Assembly (NCBI GenBank): GCA_002731825.1
Contig: PCCS01000017.1
Coordinates: 59,420-123,419, forward strand
Source of the DNA: Myxococcales bacterium
Lineage (GTDB): Bacteria > Myxococcota_A > Bradymonadia > UBA7976 > UBA1532
Direction of reading: 5' to 3'
DNA: 64,000 nucleotides
How positions within the stretch are numbered: position 1 is the first letter of the stretch; every line of letters begins with the position of its first letter. The notes beneath the pieces are model-generated. The model was not told where the DNA came from. It ran no database searches and saw nothing but the letters and a program-made list of their open reading frames with translations. The position numbers and the translations under genes were made by a program. Below, in pieces: positions 9,006 to 17,283 of the stretch.

Positions 9006-10559
9006 TTAGAAATCAGGGGGTATGCAGACACGGACTAAGCTTCCTTCATCGTTTGGTCTCGGGAGGCAGGCCTGTCCCTGAACGCAATCGGGCGTTCGAC
9101 AACATGGCCCGCGGCATACTCGCTCAACACATTGACCACTCTGACATTCGCTGTCGTCCAAACAATTTATACCATCCGCTGTGACGCCCGGCGCAATCGG
9201 CACGCAGGCAGAGATGATGGTCCCGCCGAGACCCACGACTTGGCCACAGGTCGTATTACCCGCGCAATCGGCAGCGGTGCAGCACAAATCTGCACATTGT
9301 CCGGGCGCACCACCGATGGGGACTGGGACGCATACGCCGCTCAAACAATCGAGTTCGCTGGCGCAGCCTTGGCCCGTTCGGCCAAATCCAATGGGAACCG
9401 CATCACAAATGGCCCGTGCCTGTTGTCCCACCTGCCGAAAAACACACGCTTGGCCACCGCAGTCAGCGCTCGTGCAACACAGCCCCAAACATTGATCGCG
9501 ACCTAAATTGCACAGTCCGCTTTGACACGCCCTTGCTCCAGGCCCGCATGCCTGGCCTCGGACGGCATCAAAGCTATAACCAGCCGGATAGATTCGACTT
9601 GGTAGACATACTTGAATGCCCATGGTGTCTCGACAACCAAAACCCGGTGGACAGTCAAATTCACTGCAACATGGCTTGGCACAAACAACGTGACTTTCTG
9701 TCTCGACAGTCACATCTAGACAAAGTCCACTCTGGCAGTCAGCAGACCGATCGCATAAGGCGCCTAGGGCGCCATCTCCGGGCACGCCCAGGCATTGACC
9801 GGTATCCTGGTCACACGCTGCGCCACCCTGGCAGCCATCAAAACGACAGTCAAAATTTGGGCGACATCGGCTCGACTGGGGATCGCATTCAAATCCATTA
9901 GGGCAGGACGACACACGACAATCAGGCGGAACTGAAACACAGAGTCCATCAGAGCGACGGCAACCATAGCCCATTGGGCAGTCCAGGTTAGAGCAATCAT
10001 CAGGCAGCGCGCGACACACGCCCATCGCAGAATCACAATACTGGCCACTGGCACAGCCATTGGTGTCACACGCATCTGTGTTCGAGTCAGCACAGCGCCC
10101 TGTTTCTAATTGACAGATCTCGCCCGGTCCACATCCGGCTGTTCGGCAATTGTCTGCACAGACACCATTTAAACAAACATCAGAGTCTCTCTGGCAATCA
10201 TCATCACCCGTACAACTCTCTGGCTGGGTGTTCCCGTTCATATTGGCCGCATCATCTTGACCGACAGGGGGACGACACTGCCCGCTCACGCACCGCTCAG
10301 ACAGACAATCTCTATCTTCACGACATTGAAACGTGCACCGACCCGCATCACTACAAAATAGCTGCGGTAGACAATCACTATTGAGTCGACATCGAGACCC
10401 AGTGGCATCGGTCCGTCCCGGTGGCTCCGCATCGACGAGGAGCTGCCGATCGCCGGCATCCGCCGCCCCGCTGCTCGTGCTTTCATCGTCACAACCCAAA
10501 GAGACGACGGTCATCACCAAGCAAGCGACGAGACACCAATGGTGAAAAGTGCGCCTTAT
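9006..10559 (-). CDS. Cys-rich repeat lipoprotein; start probably at ATA overlapping the upstream stop
   Basis: A secreted lipoprotein of about 517 residues made of some 20 short Cys-rich units of the form C-x-x-(D/G)-x-C-x-x-G-x-x-C, often with the text CRSDxLCxxx or SADCxxGxC; such Dickkopf/EGF-like units occur in myxobacterial surface proteins. The lipobox SLGC is clear. The first standard starts (TTG 10520, GTG 10517, ATG 10514) leave at most ten residues before the Cys and no basic residue. Reading 13 codons upstream to the ATA at 10559 supplies Arg-Arg at positions 2-3 and a complete hydrophobic core. That ATA overlaps the TAA of the upstream gene (ATAA), suggesting coupled translation. 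The function is unknown; surface adhesion or binding is a guess. Confidence 0.8.
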   Translation of the reverse strand: MRRTFHHWCLVACLVMTVVSLGCDDESTSSGAADAGDRQLLVDAEPPGRTDATGSRCRLNSDCLPQLFCSDAGRCTFQCREDRDCLSERCVSGQCRPPVGQDDAANMNGNTQPESCTGDDDCQRDSDVCLNGVCADNCRTAGCGPGEICQLETGRCADSNTDACDTNGCASGQYCDSAMGVCRALPDDCSNLDCPMGYGCRRSDGLCVSVPPDCRVSSCPNGFECDPQSSRCRPNFDCRFDGCQGGAACDQDTGQCLGVPGDGALGALCDRSADCQSGLCLDVTVETESHVVCAKPCCSEFDCPPGFGCRDTMGIQVCLPSRIYPAGYSFDAVRGQACGPGARACQSGLCNLGRDQCLGLCCTSADCGGQACVFRQVGQQARAICDAVPIGFGRTGQGCASELDCLSGVCVPVPIGGAPGQCADLCCTAADCAGNTTCGQVVGLGGTIISACVPIAPGVTADGINCLDDSECQSGQCVERVCRGPCCRTPDCVQGQACLPRPNDEGSLVRVCIPPDF

Positions 10560-11458
10560 TCTTGAGAGTTGGGCTTTGATGAAAGGGCCTCCCAGCTCAT
10601 GGAAATCATACTACCAAAATAGAACTCGCCTGTTCGATAGGCATCCTCAAAATAGCGTGCGAACAGAAAAAGTGCTGTTAGACGACGCTCACGCAACCAG
10701 CCAGGTCGATAGCCGACGACGCCGCCACCAATATGGCGTCGAACGTTGGTCTTTTCGACCCAATGCCCCTGCCATAAGCCTCCCAGCAGTAAGTGTTCCT
10801 CCGAAAAAGGTGTACCCGACACATACCAGCCGACCAGTGAATCCACTCGGTGAGCCTGGTCATTGCGCGCCAGTAGAAGGTCATCACTGGATTCATACCA
10901 GCTTCCGCCAAGTCCAATATCAGCCTGATACAGTCCAAATGTATACTGGGTCATCAACGCCAACCCTTCATAAAAAATACGAAACTGAGCCTGGGCTTGT
11001 GCGCGGATAGCCGTTTCATGACGACCGCCAGTAATCGACTCTTGCCTGACCTCATCCCGCCAATCGGGCTCAAGACCATCGTATTCGCTGAGATTGCCAA
11101 AGAGACCAAAATAACGGAGTTGCTGAACTCGCAATCGAAGGACTAATGGCGCTATGGGAACAAGGGTCACATACATTCCGGGGTGGAATGAAGCTGGGCT
11201 GACCGCCCCTAAAAAGCCCGTCTCGATGTGCGTGCCCTTTAAGAGTAAGTGGTCTGAATCAGATAACGAAATCCGATACCCTAGAGCGGGTCTGAGTGCC
11301 AACCCGACGGGATTTACGCGCGACGCCAGTTTCAGCTCTAGGCGCCAAACACCTTGACCGTCCGGTTCAGTGTTACTGAGCCCGGTGGCTGGCAGGAGTG
11401 TCACCAAGCTGGTGAGAATTATAGTGATTAATGTGCGCAAACGAGTCACCGGTACCAA
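10556..11458 (-). CDS. Predicted secreted outer-membrane protein, function unknown
   Basis: A 300-residue protein with an N-terminal signal peptide (RLRTLITIILTSLVTLLPA, cleavage near residue 28). The rest alternates polar and hydrophobic residues, is rich in Tyr, Trp, Gly and Arg, and has many short aromatic-ended strands such as RYFGLFGNLSEYD and QYTFGLYQADIGLGG, as expected for a transmembrane beta-barrel. I do not recognise a named family. The stop overlaps the probable ATA start of the Cys-rich lipoprotein, so the two are likely made from one transcript and may act together at the cell surface. Confidence 0.75.
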   Translation of the reverse strand: MVPVTRLRTLITIILTSLVTLLPATGLSNTEPDGQGVWRLELKLASRVNPVGLALRPALGYRISLSDSDHLLLKGTHIETGFLGAVSPASFHPGMYVTLVPIAPLVLRLRVQQLRYFGLFGNLSEYDGLEPDWRDEVRQESITGGRHETAIRAQAQAQFRIFYEGLALMTQYTFGLYQADIGLGGSWYESSDDLLLARNDQAHRVDSLVGWYVSGTPFSEEHLLLGGLWQGHWVEKTNVRRHIGGGVVGYRPGWLRERRLTALFLFARYFEDAYRTGEFYFGSMISMSWEALSSKPNSQE

Positions 11459-11649
11459 GTCCTTGTGTAGCTCTAGTGTGACATGTCTTATGGTCGCGCG
11501 GGTAGGATCATTGTTTAAATCTCCGAAATATGAGGTGGGAAAGACCGCTTGAAAAGGGTCGGCCAGGCGTTTACGGGTGACGATTGCTATGGATCTCTTG
11601 GGCGTAACGAGTCACACTCTGTTTGTGATTGGGTGGGCTAGGGTTCTCG

Positions 11650-13524
11650 ATGCCAAAAGAAGTGTTGGTCGCGCGTCGCTATACGTTGCTAGACAGAATT
11701 GGTGTCGGCGGTATGGGAGAGGTTTGGCGAACACACGACCAGCTGACAGGGCAAACGCTGGCCATTAAAATCCTGAGGCCACCCATCGCAGCTGCGCCGG
11801 CTGCTGAACTTCGCTTCCAACGAGAAATTAGAGCCATGGCGCGCTTACATCACCCGCGCATCGTTCCAGTGGTCGATGCGGGTACAGATCCCGACGTAGG
11901 CTTGTTCTTTGTCATGGAACTCCAAAGGGGTCGTCCGCTTCATGAAGCCGCGGTCAAATGGCGCGGTTGGAATGAAATTTGGCCCGTGCTGGACCAAATA
12001 TTGGAAACCCTCGCACACGCACATTCGCACTCTGTGATTCACAGAGATATTAAACCTGACAACATTTTAGTCGATGAACTTGGGGAAGCTGTTCTACTGG
12101 ATTTTGGCGTGGCACGCTTGCGTGATCGAGCGCGGAGCGGGACCTCGGCTTACGATTTGCTGGGCACCGTCGACTATGCCGCTCCAGAGCAGGCCACCGG
12201 TAATCGACGTCGAATCGGACCCTGGACCGATTTGTATTGTTTCGCCATCGTCCTCTACGAAATTATCTGCGGCCGCGTTCCATTTTGGGCATCCAGCCCG
12301 GTTCAATCACTGATCATTCGGCTGGACTCGGGCTGTCCGACGCTGGACCCGAGGCCCGGATTCACAACCCCGGTCGGTTTGTGGGAGGTCTTAGACCGCA
12401 TGCTACAACCCGAACCCTTCGCGCGGTATAGAACCGCAGCCGAAGCACGCGCAGCATTGGCCAGCTTGGTGGACCAACCTCTCGAAGTTCTGACACCAGA
12501 AATTGACGGCGTGCCTACAGGCAGCCACGAGGTTGTCTATCGTGAGCAAGTCACAGATGATGAAGCGGCCGTTCTATTTGAGCATCGAAAGTCGCTTCTT
12601 ACATCGACCTTCGAAGGGAGTCTTGGGACCCGACCCCCTGAAGCGCCTCTACGGACGTCGACGTTGGTCGGCCGCGATGAACTCTTGCTGAGCTTGTCTC
12701 GAGGCCTCGACCATTGGATCAGTGAACCATCACCGGGCATTCTCGTTCTGACCGGGGCAAAAGGCAGTGGCAAAACCCGATTACTAACTGAATTACTGAG
12801 TCCATTCCTGGCCCAGGGAGAGGTGGAAGCCCACCAGCATCAGTGGCGCTACGGTCCCAGTATTCGATCGACAATGACGAGCATATCTGGCGGCATCGGA
12901 ATGCAAGCAGAAGCTCTGCAAGAGCACTTGGAGTGGTTTTTGGATGGCCATGGTGCCTCACCCGACGAAAAAGCGAAACTTGTTGAATGGCTCATGGAGG
13001 ATGACCGTGGGCAGAGTAATAATCGGGATATGGACTGTATCGAACTGTTTGTTCGAGCCTGCTGCGACCAGCGTCCATTCATTTTGGCAATCGATGGCGT
13101 AGACACCATAGATGACCAAATCTTGGCTATCATTAAAGCGATTCGAAATGCGAAGTTACCCGTCATCGTCGTTCTCGCCGGAAACAACCCTAAGGTGCTG
13201 GCCGGCGATCGGATGCCCAGTTGGTTGGCCAGTGCGAGACGGACGTTAGAGCCCCTAAACGAAGAAGAATTAGGTCGAATTGCAGACGAGCTAATCAAGC
13301 TTGACACCTATGAAAAAGAACGTGTTGTGGCTATGGCAAATGGCAATCCAAAGCGCTTATTCGAGCTGATATATGAGCTCCGTCGACACGGTGACGTCAT
13401 TCCAGCCAGCCCGCGTTGGTTAATGGCACCAGAGGGCTGGGTGCCCATCGATGCAGCCGCCTCGGGAATGTATTCCATGAGTGGAATCGATCTATCCATC
13501 GCAATCGACGAAGACATGTATTGA
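11650..13524 (+). CDS. Ser/Thr protein kinase fused to an ATPase domain
   Basis: A 624-residue relative of the kinase at 1682. Kinase motifs in order: glycine loop GVGGMGEVW, Lys of AIKIL near 39, HRDIKPDN near 132, DFGVARL near 150, and GTVDYAAPEQ. Both kinases share the segment W-x2-(L/I)W-x-(L/V)LD before the HAH helix. The ATPase part has Walker A TGAKGSGKTR near 369-376 and a Walker B-like FILAIDGVD. The long C-terminal TPR region of the first kinase is missing. The start at ATG 11650 is preferred over the TTG 21 bases upstream because the kinase fold begins right after it. A 6-bp inverted repeat (13526-13531 with 13540-13545) follows the stop. The target is unknown. Confidence 0.9.
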   Translation: MPKEVLVARRYTLLDRIGVGGMGEVWRTHDQLTGQTLAIKILRPPIAAAPAAELRFQREIRAMARLHHPRIVPVVDAGTDPDVGLFFVMELQRGRPLHEAAVKWRGWNEIWPVLDQILETLAHAHSHSVIHRDIKPDNILVDELGEAVLLDFGVARLRDRARSGTSAYDLLGTVDYAAPEQATGNRRRIGPWTDLYCFAIVLYEIICGRVPFWASSPVQSLIIRLDSGCPTLDPRPGFTTPVGLWEVLDRMLQPEPFARYRTAAEARAALASLVDQPLEVLTPEIDGVPTGSHEVVYREQVTDDEAAVLFEHRKSLLTSTFEGSLGTRPPEAPLRTSTLVGRDELLLSLSRGLDHWISEPSPGILVLTGAKGSGKTRLLTELLSPFLAQGEVEAHQHQWRYGPSIRSTMTSISGGIGMQAEALQEHLEWFLDGHGASPDEKAKLVEWLMEDDRGQSNNRDMDCIELFVRACCDQRPFILAIDGVDTIDDQILAIIKAIRNAKLPVIVVLAGNNPKVLAGDRMPSWLASARRTLEPLNEEELGRIADELIKLDTYEKERVVAMANGNPKRLFELIYELRRHGDVIPASPRWLMAPEGWVPIDAAASGMYSMSGIDLSIAIDEDMY

Positions 13525-13597
13525 GCGTCCGCTGATAGCCGGACGGCCGCTTGCGAGATGAGGTGATGACAAAGTTCTGGGTGGAGACGTACAAATC

Positions 13598-14707
13598 ATG
13601 ACACTCGACGAGCTGACCTGTGTTCTTAAGCCTGCCGGCGGTGGCATCCATGTTGTGAGCACAGGAGTCAATGAACTTCTCGCCTTGCAAACCCAATTAT
13701 ATCGTTGTCAGACAGGGGACGAAGTCAATGCTCTATGGCGAGCATCATTGGAGCAGCTGGACGGCGCGAAGAGCGCGTTACTTGGGGTACCGTCGGATGC
13801 GGGAGCCGGTTTTACGCGGGGGTCTAACCGCGCACCCGGTGCGATTCGCCGCCACCTCATGACCGATACCGCCCACCCTATTTGGGATGGGCGTGTACTG
13901 GACATGGGCGATGTTCTGACTGTCCCCCAGCTCTTGAGCGAAGAGATGGTCTCGATGGAGCAACGCCAGCGTACGGAACAAGCACTCTATGGTGACAGCC
14001 TCAAATTAAAGAGTCGCGTCATCAGCCCACTGGGCATTTGTCGAGCGGTCTTAGAATACGCCTATCGACAAAACCCCGCGATTGTACCCATTGTCATCGG
14101 TGGCGATCACAGTGTCGGCTGGCCAGCCTTCGCAGCGGCGTTTGACCACTGGGAGACCAGACTGGGCCGTCGGATTGGCCTCCTGCATTTCGATGCCCAT
14201 ACGGATCTGCTCAGCGAGCGCCTCGGGGTCAAATACTGCTTTGCAACCTGGGCCTATCACGCCAATGAAAAACTGGGGCGCGATGGACGTCTGGTGCAAG
14301 TGGGGATTCGGACGAGTGGCCGGACCAAAGCGCACTGGGAGACAACCTTGGGTGTCAAACAGGTCTGGGCCGAAGAGGCCAATACCAAAGGTCCTCAAGC
14401 ACTTATCGATGAAATTTCCGCTCGGTTTCACAAACTGGGCGTCGATGCGTTGTACGTGAGTAACGATATCGATGGGACCGATCCGGCCTACGCTGCGGCG
14501 ACGGGAACCCCCGAACCAGGGGGGCTAACTCCCGACCTTGTCTCAGCACTGACACGGGGTCTCGGTAAACGGTTTCCGCTCATCGGAGGTGACTTGGTCG
14601 AGGTCGCGCCCCCCCTCGCATCTGACCGACCTCATGAACCTAAACGCACTCTGGATACAGCAGGTCGTTACATCGCCGATTTACTGGACCTGGCATTGAC
14701 AATATGA
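13598..14707 (+). CDS. Arginase/agmatinase/formimidoylglutamase-family hydrolase
   Basis: A ureohydrolase-fold enzyme of 369 residues that would hydrolyse a guanidino or formimino compound using a binuclear Mn centre. All metal ligands are seen: the His of GGDHSVGWP, Asp-His-Asp of HFDAHTDLL, and the Asp pair of SNDIDGTDPA, followed by the conserved GTPEPGGL. The protein is longer than arginase (about 300) because of an N-terminal extension of about 60 residues, as in formimidoylglutamase-like members. It overlaps the NUDIX gene by four bases (ATGA), so the two are translationally coupled. The substrate cannot be decided from the motifs. Confidence 0.88.
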   Translation: MTLDELTCVLKPAGGGIHVVSTGVNELLALQTQLYRCQTGDEVNALWRASLEQLDGAKSALLGVPSDAGAGFTRGSNRAPGAIRRHLMTDTAHPIWDGRVLDMGDVLTVPQLLSEEMVSMEQRQRTEQALYGDSLKLKSRVISPLGICRAVLEYAYRQNPAIVPIVIGGDHSVGWPAFAAAFDHWETRLGRRIGLLHFDAHTDLLSERLGVKYCFATWAYHANEKLGRDGRLVQVGIRTSGRTKAHWETTLGVKQVWAEEANTKGPQALIDEISARFHKLGVDALYVSNDIDGTDPAYAAATGTPEPGGLTPDLVSALTRGLGKRFPLIGGDLVEVAPPLASDRPHEPKRTLDTAGRYIADLLDLALTI

Positions 14708-15252
14708 TCAAACCAAACCCGCCCAAGGGGCAGACCCTCTATCGAGAAAGACGATTTAGCCTGAGGGCCTGCGACTTATCTTTTGGGGGTGGACCAGTAG
14801 AGCGACGCGCCGTAGTCATTCATCATGGATCAGTCGTCATTTTACCGATCACAAACGACGGGCACGTGGTCATGATCGAAAATAAGCGATGGCAAATTGG
14901 GGCCCGTATCCTTGAACTTCCAGCGGGCACCATAAACCAATCCGAAGACCCAATGGTCTGCGCGTCGAGGGAATTGGTAGAGGAGACTGGCTATCGGGCA
15001 GGCCAACTAGAGCATCTGCAAAGCATGTTTGCCTTACCCGGTCTGACAACCGAAGTCATGCACGTGTATCTTGCCCGTGAGCTGACTTGGGTGGGGCAAT
15101 CCCTCGAAGATGACGAAGATATCCGAGTCCGCCTCTTGACCTTAGACGACCTTCGTAAACGCATCACCCGAGGGGCAATCATCGACGGTAAAACACTCGC
15201 CGTCCTCTCCTCATTCCTTCTGCGACAAGCAGACATCAAAGAAACGTCCTAA
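14704..15252 (+). CDS. NUDIX hydrolase, ADP-ribose pyrophosphatase-like
   Basis: A 182-residue NUDIX enzyme, predicted to cleave a nucleoside diphosphate linked to another moiety. The full NUDIX box G-x5-E-x7-REUxEExGU is present as G..SEDPMVCASRELVEETGY. The upstream segment ENKRWQIGARILELPAG is characteristic of ADP-sugar pyrophosphatases (NudF group). The start overlaps the arginase-family stop (ATGA). The last 42 bases overlap the end of the convergent glutamine amidotransferase gene at 15211. Coupling to a ureohydrolase suggests nitrogen or NAD metabolism, but this is only context. Confidence 0.9.
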   Translation: MIKPNPPKGQTLYRERRFSLRACDLSFGGGPVERRAVVIHHGSVVILPITNDGHVVMIENKRWQIGARILELPAGTINQSEDPMVCASRELVEETGYRAGQLEHLQSMFALPGLTTEVMHVYLARELTWVGQSLEDDEDIRVRLLTLDDLRKRITRGAIIDGKTLAVLSSFLLRQADIKETS

Positions 15253-15960
15253 AAGCTCCGTACTCTCATCTTGGTCTGGCAAGAACATGTCCGCCTTGCT
15301 TTCAGCCGAGGGATCGAGTCGCTCTGCAAAACCTTGTCGATAGGCAAGATAGCGATAGCGTGCTTCAGCCCCCGTCATATCGGGGTGGAATTGAACGGAA
15401 TAGACCCGAGAACCACGGACGTGAAACGCCTGAGTTGCGGTCGCGGCATTTGAAGCCAAAAGGTCCACACCTGGCGGCACACCGCTGACGTGGTCGCTAT
15501 GTCCAGAATGAACACGAAACCGTGGTTGAAAATCTTGGAACAAAGCAGACCGATGCCCGGTCTCCGTCAACTCAACGGTCACTGTTCCCAATTCTGCATG
15601 GTTTGGATCAGTGATCACATCATTCCCCAGATGTTGACCGAGTAGCTGATGACCAAAGCAAATCGCAAAGCACGGGATATCGTTGCTCAAAATACCATCT
15701 ATGACCGCACGCAACGGGGTCACCCAAGGCTGAGACTTTGGATGATGAACACTGAAATCACCAGACCCGCCAATGACAACACCATCGACGTCATCAAGCC
15801 ACCGGGGATCAGCGACATCGACCACAGCGTTACGACGTGTCAAATTAAGCTGGCGATCACCAAACCGACTACGGACGCATGCAAACTCATGGTCCAGCAT
15901 GAGATCGTCGGGGGCGCGGACCTGGATGAGCAAGACGCGTTGTTTTGGTTTGTCGGTCAT
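15211..15960 (-). CDS. Class I glutamine amidotransferase (GMP synthase-like domain protein)
   Basis: A stand-alone glutaminase-fold protein of 249 residues. The nucleophile elbow is CFAICFGHQLL (Cys at the start of FGHQ), the His is in VQFHPDMTG and the acid is likely the Glu two residues after (TGAEAR). The GGSGDFSV oxyanion strand is also visible. Such proteins often hydrolyse glutamine or gamma-glutamyl compounds; no synthetase partner is adjacent. The ATG at 15960 (MTDKPKQRVLLIQ) is preferred over a GTG six bases upstream. The 3' end overlaps the NUDIX gene on the other strand by 42 bases, with both frames ending inside the other. Confidence 0.88.
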   Translation of the reverse strand: MTDKPKQRVLLIQVRAPDDLMLDHEFACVRSRFGDRQLNLTRRNAVVDVADPRWLDDVDGVVIGGSGDFSVHHPKSQPWVTPLRAVIDGILSNDIPCFAICFGHQLLGQHLGNDVITDPNHAELGTVTVELTETGHRSALFQDFQPRFRVHSGHSDHVSGVPPGVDLLASNAATATQAFHVRGSRVYSVQFHPDMTGAEARYRYLAYRQGFAERLDPSAESKADMFLPDQDESTELLGRFFDVCLSQKE

Positions 15961-16020
15961 AAGCACTCACGATGAGACGTAGAGGACAAGTGTACGCCAA
16001 GGCAAGCGATGCGTCTAGAT

Positions 16021-17283
16021 TCAGCGGGTTGGCCGACTCGTGTCCTGGCTTTCAATTCGCCGGGTGTACAGGGGGAGAATTTTCGCTGTTAGCCATAGCC
16101 AGCCCAGGACGGCGAGTACGGAAATCCCCACCAGCAACTCGGGCGATGAGCTCAGTGCGCCGAGCGCGATGAGCAAGGCTGCAGCACTCGCTTTGGCAAC
16201 CCGATAGATCATCATATCGATCACCGCCTTACCCTGTGCCCGCTCCCGATGATTCAAAGGCAGATAGAGGGCTTCCTTCGCCGTTCGATAAACCGAATAG
16301 TCCATCGACTTACCCGCCACAAAGGCAAATGAGATCAATCCGACGGTCGGAATGATGGCGAAAGCACTCAGACAGATGAGTAGAACAACAGGTACGCCCA
16401 CAAGGACGCCACCAACACCGATAACTGAGATGATTAAACCACCCCCAAGTTGCATACATAGGGCAGCTGCATCGATGTATCCATAAACGGTGCCAAAAGC
16501 CGCCGTTTTGTCTTCACTGCTTGCATAGTTGGCCTCAATCATGGACGTCAGCTGATAATCGACCAAGTTCAAGGCGAGCTGAATCAGCGCGATGATACCC
16601 AAGAGACATAAGAGATACTTGGTTCTCATAACCAGCCTAAACCCCGATGCAAAATCGACCGGTGTTTCACCGCTGCCTTGCGATTCGGGCGCCATGTTTG
16701 GCATAAAGCTGATCAGGGCGGCTGTACCCAAAAGCATGGGCAATACAAGCCAGGGCGCATGACCCGTACCTAATTGCTCTGCGAGCCCCCCCACTGAGAA
16801 ATTTGCAGCCATACCACCCAACGTACCCACGCTTAAGAACACCCCGTAAATCCACTTCGCGGTTTTCAGCTGAAAGACCGAATTTGCAAAGGTCCAAAAC
16901 ATCTCAATGAGGACAACGATGTAGACGTCCTTCCAGACAAATAGGAGGAAGACAGCCCAGGTTAAACCAGAATGATATAAGACCAGGCCCAAGATTAGAA
17001 CAGCGCAGATCCAAAGGACCGCCCGTTGATATAATTGCTTCAACTCCATCCGAGCGGTGGCTCGGCTGTAGACGGCAACGGTGAGGGTCACGCCAATTGC
17101 GACAAGGATCCAAGCGTACGGTACAGCGTCTTTACCGTAGTGATCGACAAGTAATGCTTTCAGGGATGGCCGTGCGATGGCATAGCTGCCAAGAACAAGA
17201 AATGAACACGCACTGAGGACCCAAATCATCGCTTTATTTGGTTTATTGATCTGCTGGGCAGATTGCTCATCTGATATGTGCAT
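16021..17283 (-). CDS. MFS-type membrane carrier related to ATP/ADP translocases (Npt/TLC family-like)
   Basis: A 420-residue protein with about 11-12 hydrophobic segments. FWTFANSVFQLKTAKWIYG recalls the FW-x-FAN...AKR-x-Y-x-L/F core of the nucleotide transporter (Npt/TLC) family, and RPSLKALLVDHYGKDAVPY fits the beginning of those proteins. In obligate intracellular bacteria these import ATP; in free-living bacteria the relatives carry unknown solutes. The start codon overlaps the stop of the amino-acid permease (ATGA at 17281-17285), so the two are coupled. Whether it really moves nucleotides is uncertain, since key charged residues of true ATP/ADP antiporters could not be verified. Confidence 0.72.
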   Translation of the reverse strand: MHISDEQSAQQINKPNKAMIWVLSACSFLVLGSYAIARPSLKALLVDHYGKDAVPYAWILVAIGVTLTVAVYSRATARMELKQLYQRAVLWICAVLILGLVLYHSGLTWAVFLLFVWKDVYIVVLIEMFWTFANSVFQLKTAKWIYGVFLSVGTLGGMAANFSVGGLAEQLGTGHAPWLVLPMLLGTAALISFMPNMAPESQGSGETPVDFASGFRLVMRTKYLLCLLGIIALIQLALNLVDYQLTSMIEANYASSEDKTAAFGTVYGYIDAAALCMQLGGGLIISVIGVGGVLVGVPVVLLICLSAFAIIPTVGLISFAFVAGKSMDYSVYRTAKEALYLPLNHRERAQGKAVIDMMIYRVAKASAAALLIALGALSSSPELLVGISVLAVLGWLWLTAKILPLYTRRIESQDTSRPTR

